Below, piece by piece: positions 55,319 to 64,000 of a DNA stretch of 64,000 bases. The notes beneath the pieces were generated by a model. That model ran no database searches. It worked only from the letters and a program-made list of their open reading frames with translations, and was not told the origin of the DNA. Both the position numbers and the translations under genes were made by a program. How positions within the stretch are numbered: the stretch's first letter is position 1; each line of letters starts with the position of its first letter. The DNA comes from Wyeomyia smithii (Eukaryota > Arthropoda > Insecta > Diptera > Culicidae), in NCBI RefSeq assembly GCF_029784165.1, contig NC_073696.1, positions 111,570,665 to 111,634,664 of the forward strand, in the 5' to 3' direction.

Positions 55319-57000
55319 GTAGCTGACCCGGCAAACTTCGTCCCGCCCATTTTAGTGTTTAATTAAATAATTTTAAACATTCCAATTTCATTGACTCCTT
55401 GCGATTTGCTTACAGTCTGCAAATGCACGACGAATCGGTCATAGGATATGATCAAAGTCAAAGGACAAATCGTTTGAAATGATTGGTTTTATCGGAATGT
55501 AATCGATTTTAGCTTCTTTGTATCATTCTGGTTCTGGATATATTCATATTGGGTGGAAATCGGTCATTTTCAGCTGTTTTCTAGAAGCTGGAGGTTGTCA
55601 TCTTACAATTCAAAATGTTGTCTGAGATCGATTTGTCGTTTCAGAGTTATTACGATTCCGGAAATACCCAAAATGGATGGTATTTGGTCACTTTCAGCTG
55701 TTTTTTCAGAAACCGAAAGTCGCCATCTTGGATTTCAAAATGGCATTTGGAGACATTTTCTGGCCTCTGAGCGTCATTCTGGTTCCAGAAACACCCATAT
55801 TAGAAACCGGAAATTTCCATCTTAAATTTAAAAACGGCTCCTGTGCATTGTACCGACCATTTTAGGCTGTTTTCCAAAAAACCTGGTTGAAATATCTGTT
55901 TAATTAGTATAGGAGACCTCCCTCCCCTTCCAGAGTACGGAGGAGTGTCAAACCACCATAGAAACTTGTGTTTGATTTGTATAAGAGCCCTCCCATTCAG
56001 AAGTGGGAGGGGTGTCGAACCACCATGAAAATATTTTCTGCTCCCAAAAACCTCCACATGCCAAATATGGTTCCATTTCTGCACATCTCGAGATGTGCAG
56101 AAATTTTTGTTTCATTTGTAGGAAACCCCTTTCTTCTAGAAGACGGAAGGGTGTCAAACTATTATGGACATATTTGTTATCCCTAAAAACATTTACCTGC
56201 CAAATTTGGCTCCATTTACTTGGTTAGTTCTCGAGATGTTCAGAAATTTGTATTTAATTTATATGGAACCCCTCCCTTTCAGCAGAGAAAAGGATGTCGA
56301 AATATTAAGGTCATATTTGTTACCACTACATACATTCACCTACCAAATTTGGTTGTATTTGCTTGATTGGTTCTCGATATGTGCGAAATTTGTTTTTCAT
56401 TTGTAATTGTATGGGACCCCTCCCTTCCAGAAGAGAGAGGGGTGTCAAACCATTATAACCATATTTGTTGTCCCAAAAACATCCACATGCCAAATTTGGT
56501 TCCATTTACTTGGTTAGTTCTCGAGATGTGCAGAAATGTGTTTAATTTGTATGGGACCCTTCCCTTCCAGAAGAGGGAGGGATGTCGAAACATTATGGAC
56601 ATATTTGTTATCCCTAAAAACATTCACCTGCCAAATTTGGTTGTATTTGCTTGATTGGTTCTCGAGCTGTGCGAAATTTGTCTTTCATTTGTATGAGACT
56701 ACTCCCTTTCAGAAGAGGGAGGGGTGTCAAACAGTTATGGACAGAAACATCCATATGCCAAATTTGGTTCCATTAACTTGGTTAGTTCTCGTGATGTGCA
56801 GAAATTTGTATTTCATTTGTATGGGACCCCTCCTTTGCAGAAGAAGGAGGGGTCTCGAACTGTCTTATTCACCTTTCTTGGCTTCTAAAACCCCTATATA
56901 CAAAATTTCATGCTGATCGGTTCAGTAGTTTCCAAGCCTGTATGGATCAGACAGACAGACAGACAGAGCTGCATTTTTATATGTTTAGATGTATCTCAAG
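55319..57000. repeat. ~1.7 kb repeat with ~140 bp tandem units
   Basis: Begins agctgacccggcaaacttcg and ends with tttcatgctgatcggttcag and a (cagacaga)n tract, ends that I associate with a widespread insect dispersed repeat. Between 55910 and 56880 a unit of about 140 bp occurs about eight times. Each holds gggacccctcccttccagaa followed by gagggaggggtgtc, which can fold into a hairpin, then caaatttggttccatt and ttctcgagatgtgcagaaat. The long frames through the array (for example 56536-56916) are by-products of the repeat. Confidence 0.75.
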
Positions 57001-57129
57001 AAGCTAATTTAATTTTTTTTTTCATGAAAACTACAAAATGTAAGCTAAACATCGAACATAAAACCAAAAAGCTAAATGATATGTGCTTAAGTGCACAAAT
57101 GTAGACTGGACGTGGGACTACGGTTAGTG

Positions 57130-57900
57130 TACAAATTCAATTCTGCCGTACACACACAGCGCACTATACACACAGTATCCAAACTGCATCCAAGTCTTCC
57201 AGTGGTCGCTTTCAACGGCTTCCAATAGTCCCCAGTCCCGCTCTCGTCCAGTTTCGGGCTGTATTCCAATAACGAAATCTGAATTAGATTACCACTGGTG
57301 GGATCGAAGGGAAGCCGAGCTGTTCGCCGGTCGATCAAGAAATGAGCTTCTCTCCCTGCTGAATATCCTCTAATAGCGTTGATCAGTATGGAGAACTTGG
57401 TTGCTTAGGGGAAGAACCAGCATCACCAGCCAATGACTGAACACGTTAAACCATTCGGTCTATGTTTTTGATGTCTGCGTTAGGGAAATAGGCCAATTGT
57501 ATGGGAAATGTATATGGATATTAGACCTTGAAGCTTTTCCATAATTTTCACCAAGTAGAGTAATCGCTCTATTATTCATCTCAGTTGGATGCACCTATAT
57601 TCATCTTATTTCTCTCATTTGTCTATTTTACTGTCAATTGTACGAATTTTTGAAAGTAAAACTACCTGATAAGAAAATGGTAAATTTGATTGTCATTTTA
57701 GACGAATCTTGTATATTTTAGCTAACCAGTGGTATAATAACTGTTGAAATCGGTACAGTTGTTTGAGGGCTATTAGCATCTGAAAACTTCCATTCCGCCA
57801 ACCAAAAACGTTACATGTTTATTTCAGTTTTCACAGAATGTACCCAAGTATAGAAAAGAAAGACGTGATCCTACGTCAAAAATGTAAATTTTTGCACATT
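57130..57900. repeat. Dispersed repeat related to 38440-38640 and 35110-35400
   Basis: 57150-57350 matches 38440-38640 and 57490-57900 matches 35110-35400, including the palindrome agacgtgatcctacgtcaa (57861-57879). Here the two parts lie in one run. At 35-38 kb they are separated and in the opposite order. This suggests one larger repeat family that has been broken up there. Confidence 0.5.
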
Positions 57901-58059
57901 TTTCTTCCAAATATGTTTCACAGTGTGTAGTTTTTTAAAGGAAAACATCTTATCTACAACCTTGCTGAAGACACTATATTGATCAAACATTGTTGGCTCT
58001 AAATAATTTTTGTGCTGATAAATGGCATATTTTAGGAATATCTCCTAAGCCGAGTGTCT

Positions 58060-58150
58060 ATTGAGCTTAAGCTTGAACGACTGCACATTTCGTAATTACT
58101 CCTCCGTGATGAATCTGAGCTACTGCAGTTGCACAAAGAACTAGGGTTTG
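58060..58150. repeat. Dispersed repeat, copy 3, inverted
   Basis: cgactgcacatttcgtaatt, actcctccgtgatgaatctg and gcagttgcacaaag are the reverse complement of the words at 10200-10347 and 12140-12275. It abuts the TTCCCGGG-rich sequence that follows. Confidence 0.65.
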
Positions 58151-58800
58151 CAATATTCCCGAGAATAGATTTCCCGGGAAACGTGGATGAAAAATTTCAT
58201 TTCCCGGGAATTCCCGGGAACCGGGAAAGGAAAAAATCCTTAGCAAAAAAGTTTAAATAAAGTTTATAAAGTTTATTTATAAAAAGTTTCAAACAATCGT
58301 TTACAATTTAATTATCAATTAAAGGACAAAATTTATTCAAGTTTACTCCAGAAATTCATGAACAATCGTCTAGCAATCGCCTCAGTTCGGCTGACAATTT
58401 TTCGTTAGGCCCAAATAATGTAGTTCCCTTCCGTAAAACTTTCTGATCTAAATACTTCTAAAATCTCCAATTCCAGCTCTTGCCACATTTCATTAGAAAC
58501 TGAAGAGTCCAATACTGTTAGTTTGTTGTAGATAAAGCTGAGTGTTTGGCAGCCAGATTTTAGAGCATTTGAATGCCTTCGTAATTAATGTGAAATCGCG
58601 GCCACGACCCAAGTTACACTGACTGAGTTTTATTAATTTATTTATTTCTGGTCGCATTGATTTACGGGTTTCAATTTTTTTTATCAATTTCCAGGTTTCA
58701 AAATACTTTGTTAATAAACACGCTGTGCACAAGCCACCATGTATTTCATTTTGATAGATCCACCGCAAAACCTAGGAGCTTATGAGACTTCGTAATGATG
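58151..58800 (-). pseudogene. Possible hAT-like transposon remnant with TTCCCGGGA cluster
   Basis: tttgcaatattcccgagaat at 58151 is followed by four further TTCCCGGG(A) words within 65 bp, an end type I associate with hAT-like mosquito elements. On the minus strand, 58493-58768 is open: MRWIYQNEIHGGLCTACLLT and KLIKKIETRKSMRPEINKLI. I do not recognise the protein with confidence; a transposase interior is the best guess from context. A second end was not found, so no duplication could be tested. Confidence 0.35.
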
Positions 58801-59059
58801 GTGCCACTTCTTTGCATGCCAGTCTTTCGTAAAGCACCTGCTTCAAAGCATCTAACGTTACGATATCTAGCCATATCTCACCGACTTCCCTAACGCGTGA
58901 TGTGGAGCCGTCAAGGGTATCAGTCTAATAAGCTTTGTTGGGAAACTATGTTCGAGTAAAATCGGCCATAACTCATTCAATGCCGTCCTTCCCAGCTGCC
59001 TTAGTTCCTCAGCGCCTTCGTTGCTTTCTTCCTCATCCATGGAAATAAATAAAAAATGA
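58801..59059. other. Flank of the RTE fragment
   Basis: Moderately GC-rich, possibly more of a retroelement. No motif is clear enough to call. Confidence 0.3.
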
Positions 59060-59660
59060 CAGGGGCTGTCACGTTACAGCTCCTTGTAGAAGCTCATCGC
59101 ATCGTCTGCGCACTTCCACCTTCGCAAGAACACGCTCCCAATACTGACGTTTCTTTCGGGGCTGGAGTGTCTTTTCAGCTGCTCTATCTGCTCGATATCT
59201 CTCTTCGCTGAGGCGTCTCAGCCGTAGCCAACGTGTGAACTCTAGTGCGGTTCTTCTCATCCATCGCTCGCTGATACTCGGCGTCGAACCAGTTATTGGA
59301 CGTGGCTGTCCAGACTGTGTTGAACAGGCCTCCCCATTTTTAGTGCATCCAGGTGTGCTTTCATGATAGCCATCCTCTGACTGCCGCGAAATTAATAGGC
59401 CTCACACCATTGTCGTTCGTAGAGGAATGAAGGTTTGCTCTACCAATTACAGGGTGAAAGAAGCCTTCCTGGACGACCTGTACAATGGCATTTTTAAAGA
59501 CAATCTTGATGTCGTGTTTTGGGCATTCACTCTCATAGAACTCCTCCTTCTCATCGTCGGGTTAATCATCGTCATCGGTCAGGCTGTAGTTGAAGAATTG
59601 CTCTTAATTCTCATCACGCATATACGCTCACTGATAAATCAATGATTTGCTTATTAGCAG
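59060..59660 (-). pseudogene. RTE-clade endonuclease fragment
   Basis: The minus strand reads, from 59600 down: EKEEFYESECPKHDIKIV, then QVVQEGFFHPVIGR (about 59430-59490), where the endonuclease GDxNA motif should lie but is altered. STNDNGVRPINFAA follows, then, after a deletion, NNWFDAEYQRAMDEKNRT (about 59250-59300) and a basic stretch, RAAEKTLQPRKKRQYWERVL (about 59110-59170). The wording is typical of RTE-type ORFs. Several stops and frame changes. No RT domain follows, so it is a short relic. It is a different copy from 26180-27740, which preserves other parts. Confidence 0.7.
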
Positions 59661-61260
59661 GAAACCGAATTCTTTTTCTGCTTCCACGCCACCACTGTAG
59701 TTGATGTGATACTTAAATGAAGTATCCGCAATAGGATCTACTGCCAGTTATTCACGTCCTCCCGTTTTCGATCACGTACTTCCTGGATAGCTGTCTGTCA
59801 GATTATAAAGTTTATAAAATTCAGAACAAACCATTGCACAGTGGGGAATCGCTGGCCATCAGCCGAAAAAAATTTTTTTCGTTAGCTGTTTCATAATATT
59901 TTTACTTTATTGCTTTAACATTCAAGTGTCTAAATCCAAAATTTGGACGCAATATCATAAAATCTGAATTTTTTATGACTTTTCAAAGCTTGGCGAACTG
60001 ACGGTTTTTGTCTTTTTCTTGAAAAAAGTACATTACTTTGAAACGCTCTGTAGCTTCAATGATAGCTTGGATTTTTTTGACGTCAAAGGAAAAGTTGTTG
60101 TAAATATTGTGCAAAACAAACCCTTTTCATTTGATATTGTAAAATTTGGTCATAGTAGGCGTGACACTAGAAAAAATTAAAAAATACGTGATTTTTTGTA
60201 GAAAAGTAGCTTAAAAGTTTAGTTGCCGCAGTTTGCCACGGTTGTGACTACATTCAAAATTTAGGTAAAAACGTAAGCTTTCAAATGCATACTGTCCGCT
60301 GCTGGGCAAAACTGCGCAAATTGTCACTTTAATGAAAAAAGCGATAGCAGATTTTTTTAGTTTTTATTTTTGAAGTTGAAATTTCATCCAGGATTAATTT
60401 TAATCAAAACCATGATACCCCATTAATGAAAATTTATGATATCGTACTCAATCCGTAAGGATAAAATATAAATTTGGGCAAAAATCACAAAATTTATCAA
60501 TGAAAAATTATAAAATAAGTGTTAAACAAGAAAACAGTAAACAAATCTGAAATTTTAATTATCTCAAACTTTATCACTTTCTGCAAATTTAAAACAATAC
60601 TAAAAACATTCAGCCCTTTTCAATTTATGATCATTAAATTCGTTAAACTGATTGAAGTGTCAAATATTAGCAGCAAATTCATACTATCAAACTCCGGCCA
60701 ACAATAGCCCGTTTGAAGATTGCTTTTGCTTCGCACTCGTTTGCATACAAAAGTAAAGCACACATTTTGCTTTATGAGAAAAAAACAAAGAACAGTCGTC
60801 GCCCTCCGCATCTTTTCGTATTCATTTAGAACGTTGTGTCATTCCAGTGTCTTAGTTTTCAAATTCATAAATTCGTTGAATTTTATTATGGAGCCTTCAA
60901 CTTCAGCGGCACCACCTAATTCAATGTCTAGTAAGTTGTCAATTCATGGTGTTATACATGTATTTAAATGTCCTCTTTCAACCATAGAAACCGGATCAGG
61001 AAGATAACCTATATATGAAACAATGAAACATCGAAAATTACTAGAAGAAATGAAAATTGCAGCGAAAGACCTTTTTCCTGCTGATAAGTATAATGAACTT
61101 CAAATTTTCTGGAAACAATTCAACGCGAGATTTAAGCGGTTACAGCGAAAGATGATGATGCTGTTGATGATTTTTTCAATTTGTAATTAGTTTGTATTAC
61201 TTATGTTGTTTTAGTTTATTTAAAAAATATATATATTTAGGCAAAATTTGTTTAGTTCGA
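59661..61260. other. AT-rich block with a small acidic-tailed relic frame
   Basis: cacagtgggg near 59836 and ccccactgtg near 61526 are inverted relative to each other and might bound an element of about 1.7 kb. Inside, plus-strand frames read MEPSTSAAPPNSMSSKLSIH (60888 on) and, in another frame, EEMKIAAKDLFPADKYNELQ (about 61046), ending in an acidic DDDAVDDFF-like tail near 61180. This looks like a degraded protein whose family I do not recognise. No target duplication fits the proposed edges. Confidence 0.3.
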
Positions 61261-61409
61261 GGGGTAGTCCATAAATTACGTTTTTGTTTTTTTCAATGGG
61301 AAGGACGCCCGGTGGCACTACTTGTGGTCAAAGATCATATAATTCTATAAAAAAGGAAACAAGGGCTAAAAAATATTAAAATTGGCTTTCGTGCTTTATG
61401 GACGGCCCC
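61261..61409. mobile_element. Short MITE-like repeat
   Basis: ggggtagtccataaattacg at the left and, read inverted from 61409, ggggccgtccataaagcacg at the right: imperfect terminal inverted repeats, 149 bp apart overall. The end design is like the MITE at 24898. No target duplication is evident. Confidence 0.55.
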
Positions 61410-61870
61410 AAACAAAAAATGGATGCCAAATTCGTGTTCAGCGCCCCAAAGTTATGTAAATACCAAGTTTTTGTCGCATTTATCGACACTTTTTTTGCTT
61501 GGCCAGCCTTTGTATGGAGTCGCCCCACTGTGGTGCATTGGTTGCCTTCGCATTTTACAGAAGATTCGTATTACAGGTTTTTTCAAGTTCTCCTTATTTT
61601 ATTTGCGGACACTTCAAAAAGCAAGTACGAAATGCGTGGGGGATTCCAGCCCGTATAGCTGACAACCTTGAATGAAACTGTTAGGTGTTGTACACAAATT
61701 ACTTATTATTACATAGAGGGAAGGGGGGTTATAGTTTAAACAGTTACGTAACTGTGATGTTTGCTCAAAATTGAAAATTTTCAGAGGGGCAGGTTGTTCA
61801 GCGTTGCGTAATTTAGGGGGGGGGGGGAGTCATATCGAATGTTACTTATTGTTACATAGGGGACGGACGG
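61410..61870. other. Repeat-like sequence with a G12 tract
   Basis: No gene. 61675-61870 carries tacgtaac, gcgtaattta and a run of 12 G at 61816-61827, then ttacttattgttacatagggg, which echoes ttacttattattacatagaggg near 61698. It may be a MITE of the G-run type. Confidence 0.4.
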
Positions 61871-63859
61871 AGAGTGGACGATGAATTTGATACATTCAAT
61901 TTGCAAATAAACCTGACGACTTATTCAATTAACATCAACATTTTATTTCCTAATTTTTAGAATGTACAGTTTATGACCAATATTTAGTTTTAACTAGTCA
62001 ACCTTTTCCTCCTTCTCGTTCGCGCTGTCATAACTAATCTATGAGCTTATCATTATAACAGGGGCTTATTTTTATTCTTTGTTTTTTTTTTTTTTTTTGT
62101 TTCATGGACCAATTCATTCACAAATCAAATAGATCTTGCACCGACTGATTATACACGAGTACTGTATTGGGTACTGAAAGAAATATTGTTACCAGAACTG
62201 TGGTTATGGTCAAAATATTGTTGGGTAAAATGTATGAATGTGCATTTATATGATAGTTTCGATAAGTTTTGCGAAATAGAAATAAGTATCGCAACAATGT
62301 ACTGGTGCTTTTTCCACCTATGCCTAGCTTTAGAATGTACATAGAATCAGTGTTAGAGGATGTATGTTATCAAATTCTACAAGATGACTGATTTGTACGT
62401 GAATGTATTATTAATAAATTACATTATCGAAACTGTAATACTAGAATGGAAAGTGAACTGTTGACGATAGGATTAATAGTGTGATAGGTATAGATTTGTA
62501 TATAACGTTTAGTTTACTAATTCAGTACAAGACTTGTGCTCAGGTTGCAGCTCTCAAACGTTTGGATGTGTAGGTCCGGTGAGAATGGTTCGCTTATTCG
62601 GCTGGATATGCAAAGACGGTATTAATTTAACTGCACTGCTTCTGTTGCTCATTATGCATGTCTGGCTTAATTGACTTGACGGAATTAGTTTTTTTCATAT
62701 TCGTTCAACTTTGCTGCTAACAGTCTTTCAGAGGCTTATGATTACTTTGCTAAATACTGATTTTTGCTTAAAGAAATATCGAGTTACCAAGCAAACTATA
62801 TTCATAATGCTGCGTACTGATATTATAATAACAATTTATAATAAATCATCAATTTCGAACATTTTGATCTTTTGAACTGTATATCAAGGCTTCGAAAAAA
62901 TGTTGACCTGGTCAGTCACAAAAATATTGTCAGCGTTGAACTAAATGATTTAGCATAGGAAACTTAACTTCTGCTGAAAAACATATCAAAAATTCAATTT
63001 TTAATCGCGAAAAATCGCACATGAACTGCGGTATGAATATTGAATATTATTTTATTTTGTATCAATTTAGAATTTATATCACTTAAAAGTTTACTGCGTA
63101 TGAAGCTGGATATATTTTGAGCAAGCTATAAAAAAACTAATGATTGTTCTATGTTAAATTCAACGTAATTTTCATTTTTCCAGCACACCTTCGTTTTTCT
63201 AGTCAACCTACATACATTGCACAACGAGCTGAATGATTGAGTTATTCAACATTTCGCACTTAAACATACGCAGAATCATACTCTACATCAGAGTATCTGC
63301 AAAACAAAATAAATTTCGATTGGTTGGATAGTGCATAGTGTTTTAAGTTTACCTAAATTATAAAATAAGAAACATTAAATTTTGCTTCACGGCTAAAGTA
63401 ATAATAGTAATACTACATTCTAATACACTTGCTGAACATTTTTATCAATTTGCGTCAATAGAAAAACAAAATTAAATTATAAAATCATTTCGCACCCCCC
63501 TTTCATCACGTTTTGCCTGGTTCGTTGAGGTTCTTGCAGTAATACAAACCCTTCCTGATTTTAGTTTCTTTTATATATATATATACTCACTTAGTTCAAT
63601 ATAAACTATTGTAAATGTCTGAAGTCTAAACATCGAATCACTGTAGCAATGGGCTGAATACGACTAAAATTCGTAGATAATTATTCATTCTGCCAATACT
63701 TCTTACTGTACATCTTCTTCAAACATCATTAACATTCTGACACACTTGAAACATCATTTATGCCTGGTAAAATAATACAATGTTGGAATGAACGGGCTTC
63801 CTGGTTTAAGCTGTCTGTACAGAGCAGGGAGACATTCGGTGTACCCGTGATCATCCTGC
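61871..63859. other. AT-rich, repeat-poor sequence; possible 3' UTR of the terminal exon
   Basis: Nearly 2 kb without recognised transposon parts, directly downstream (minus strand) of the stop at 63860. It contains a T17-class run near 62082-62098 and a (ta)n tract at 63573-63584. On the minus strand several AATAAA-like words occur. A long 3' UTR is plausible but not shown. Confidence 0.35.
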
Positions 63860-64000
63860 TTACGTATGCCCTGAGCCATTATTGTGATTATTACTACTAC
63901 TGCCCAAGTGCGAGTGTTGCAAATTTTGGTTGCGCTGATTTAGAACGTCATCGACCTGGATCAGCTGCTCAATCGGTATCAATGATAACTCGCCCCCAGG
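63860..64000 (-). CDS. C-terminal exon of an unidentified host protein (partial)
   Basis: On the minus strand the frame enters from beyond the window and ends at TAA (63860-63862), giving 46 residues. It starts PGGELSLIPIEQLIQVDDVL, then NQRNQNLQHSHLG and a Ser/Asn/His-rich tail, SSSNNHNNGSGHT. The codon use is more balanced than in surrounding AT-rich DNA, and Gln/Asn/His-rich tails are common in insect nuclear and signalling proteins. I cannot name it. The repeat-poor downstream sequence supports a host gene. It could also be a chance frame, since only 138 coding bases are visible. Confidence 0.45.
   Translation of the reverse strand, partial: PGGELSLIPIEQLIQVDDVLNQRNQNLQHSHLGSSSNNHNNGSGHT

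Noticed and set aside
55910..56880. CRISPR-like regular repeats
   Set aside because: Units are about 140 bp, imperfect and contiguous, without unique spacers. The context is insect repeats.
55553..56916. Several overlapping frames of 70-126 codons
   Set aside because: They run through tandem repeat units, repeat the same residues and occur in several frames at once.
59836..61545. Confident Transib call for the CACAGTGGGG block
   Set aside because: No matching 5 bp flanks and no recognisable transposase; kept only as a low-interest finding.
1..64000. Integrated RNA-virus sequences
   Set aside because: Mosquito genomes often hold them, but no frame here showed a capsid, glycoprotein or polymerase motif that I would recognise.

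Overview
The window looks like repeat-dense, mostly intergenic chromatin from an insect, most probably an aedine or culicine mosquito. This is inferred from the repeat mix: tRNA-derived SINEs of the Feilai type, an I-clade non-LTR element with a C-terminal RNase H, a BEL/Pao LTR element whose gag opens with a PHD-like finger, R1- and RTE-clade non-LTR remnants, and many short MITEs in AT-rich filler. No bacterial gene organisation, no RNA gene and no CRISPR array were seen. The only host-like coding sequence is the last 141 bases (minus strand), the probable C-terminus of a protein that continues past the window.

Layout. 1-2300: a SINE-like repeat, a MITE end and a decayed RNase H-bearing non-LTR remnant. 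2301-9258: a nearly full-length I-clade retrotransposon with a 10-12 bp target-site duplication (TSD). Its ORF2 endonuclease is interrupted by a 1,116 bp second copy of its own RT region plus an 86 bp direct repeat. The long downstream frame has LAGD in place of the catalytic LADD. 10.3-15 kb: a mariner relic, two abutting TTAA-flanked elements (one holding a Penelope-like GIY-YIG insertion) and a hAT-type MITE. 18435-24702: a BEL/Pao element with 311 bp LTRs, a 5 bp TSD and six in-frame stops. 24.9-30.3 kb: a MITE, a SINE, an RTE-clade relic, an 18-bp-repeat-flanked insertion, a ~900 bp foldback sequence and a Tc1/mariner-superfamily transposase relic.

30.7-43.2 kb is tandem and dispersed repeats. 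It includes two copies of one palindrome-ended repeat whose inner block is inverted between copies. 43649-48851 is a nest three deep: an element with ~230 bp inverted repeats and a 5 bp TSD, containing a 5'-truncated R1-clade element, which in turn contains an 838 bp element whose ends are built of iterated ~15 bp units and which has an 11 bp TSD. 48.9-54.4 kb is long AT-rich sequence with nothing recognised. 54.4-61.9 kb has a SINE with a 9 bp TSD, a ~1.7 kb repeat with ~140 bp tandem units, a TTCCCGGG-rich relic, an RTE endonuclease fragment and MITEs. 61.9-64 kb is AT-rich and low in repeats, ending in the host-like exon on the minus strand.

The best candidates for something not yet described are the iterated-end insertion in the R1 endonuclease (47355-48192), the long-inverted-repeat element around it, the inner-block inversion (35.4 kb against 39.4 kb) and the RT duplication inside the I element. 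All coordinates were read by eye. Family calls rest on motif recognition, not on searches.
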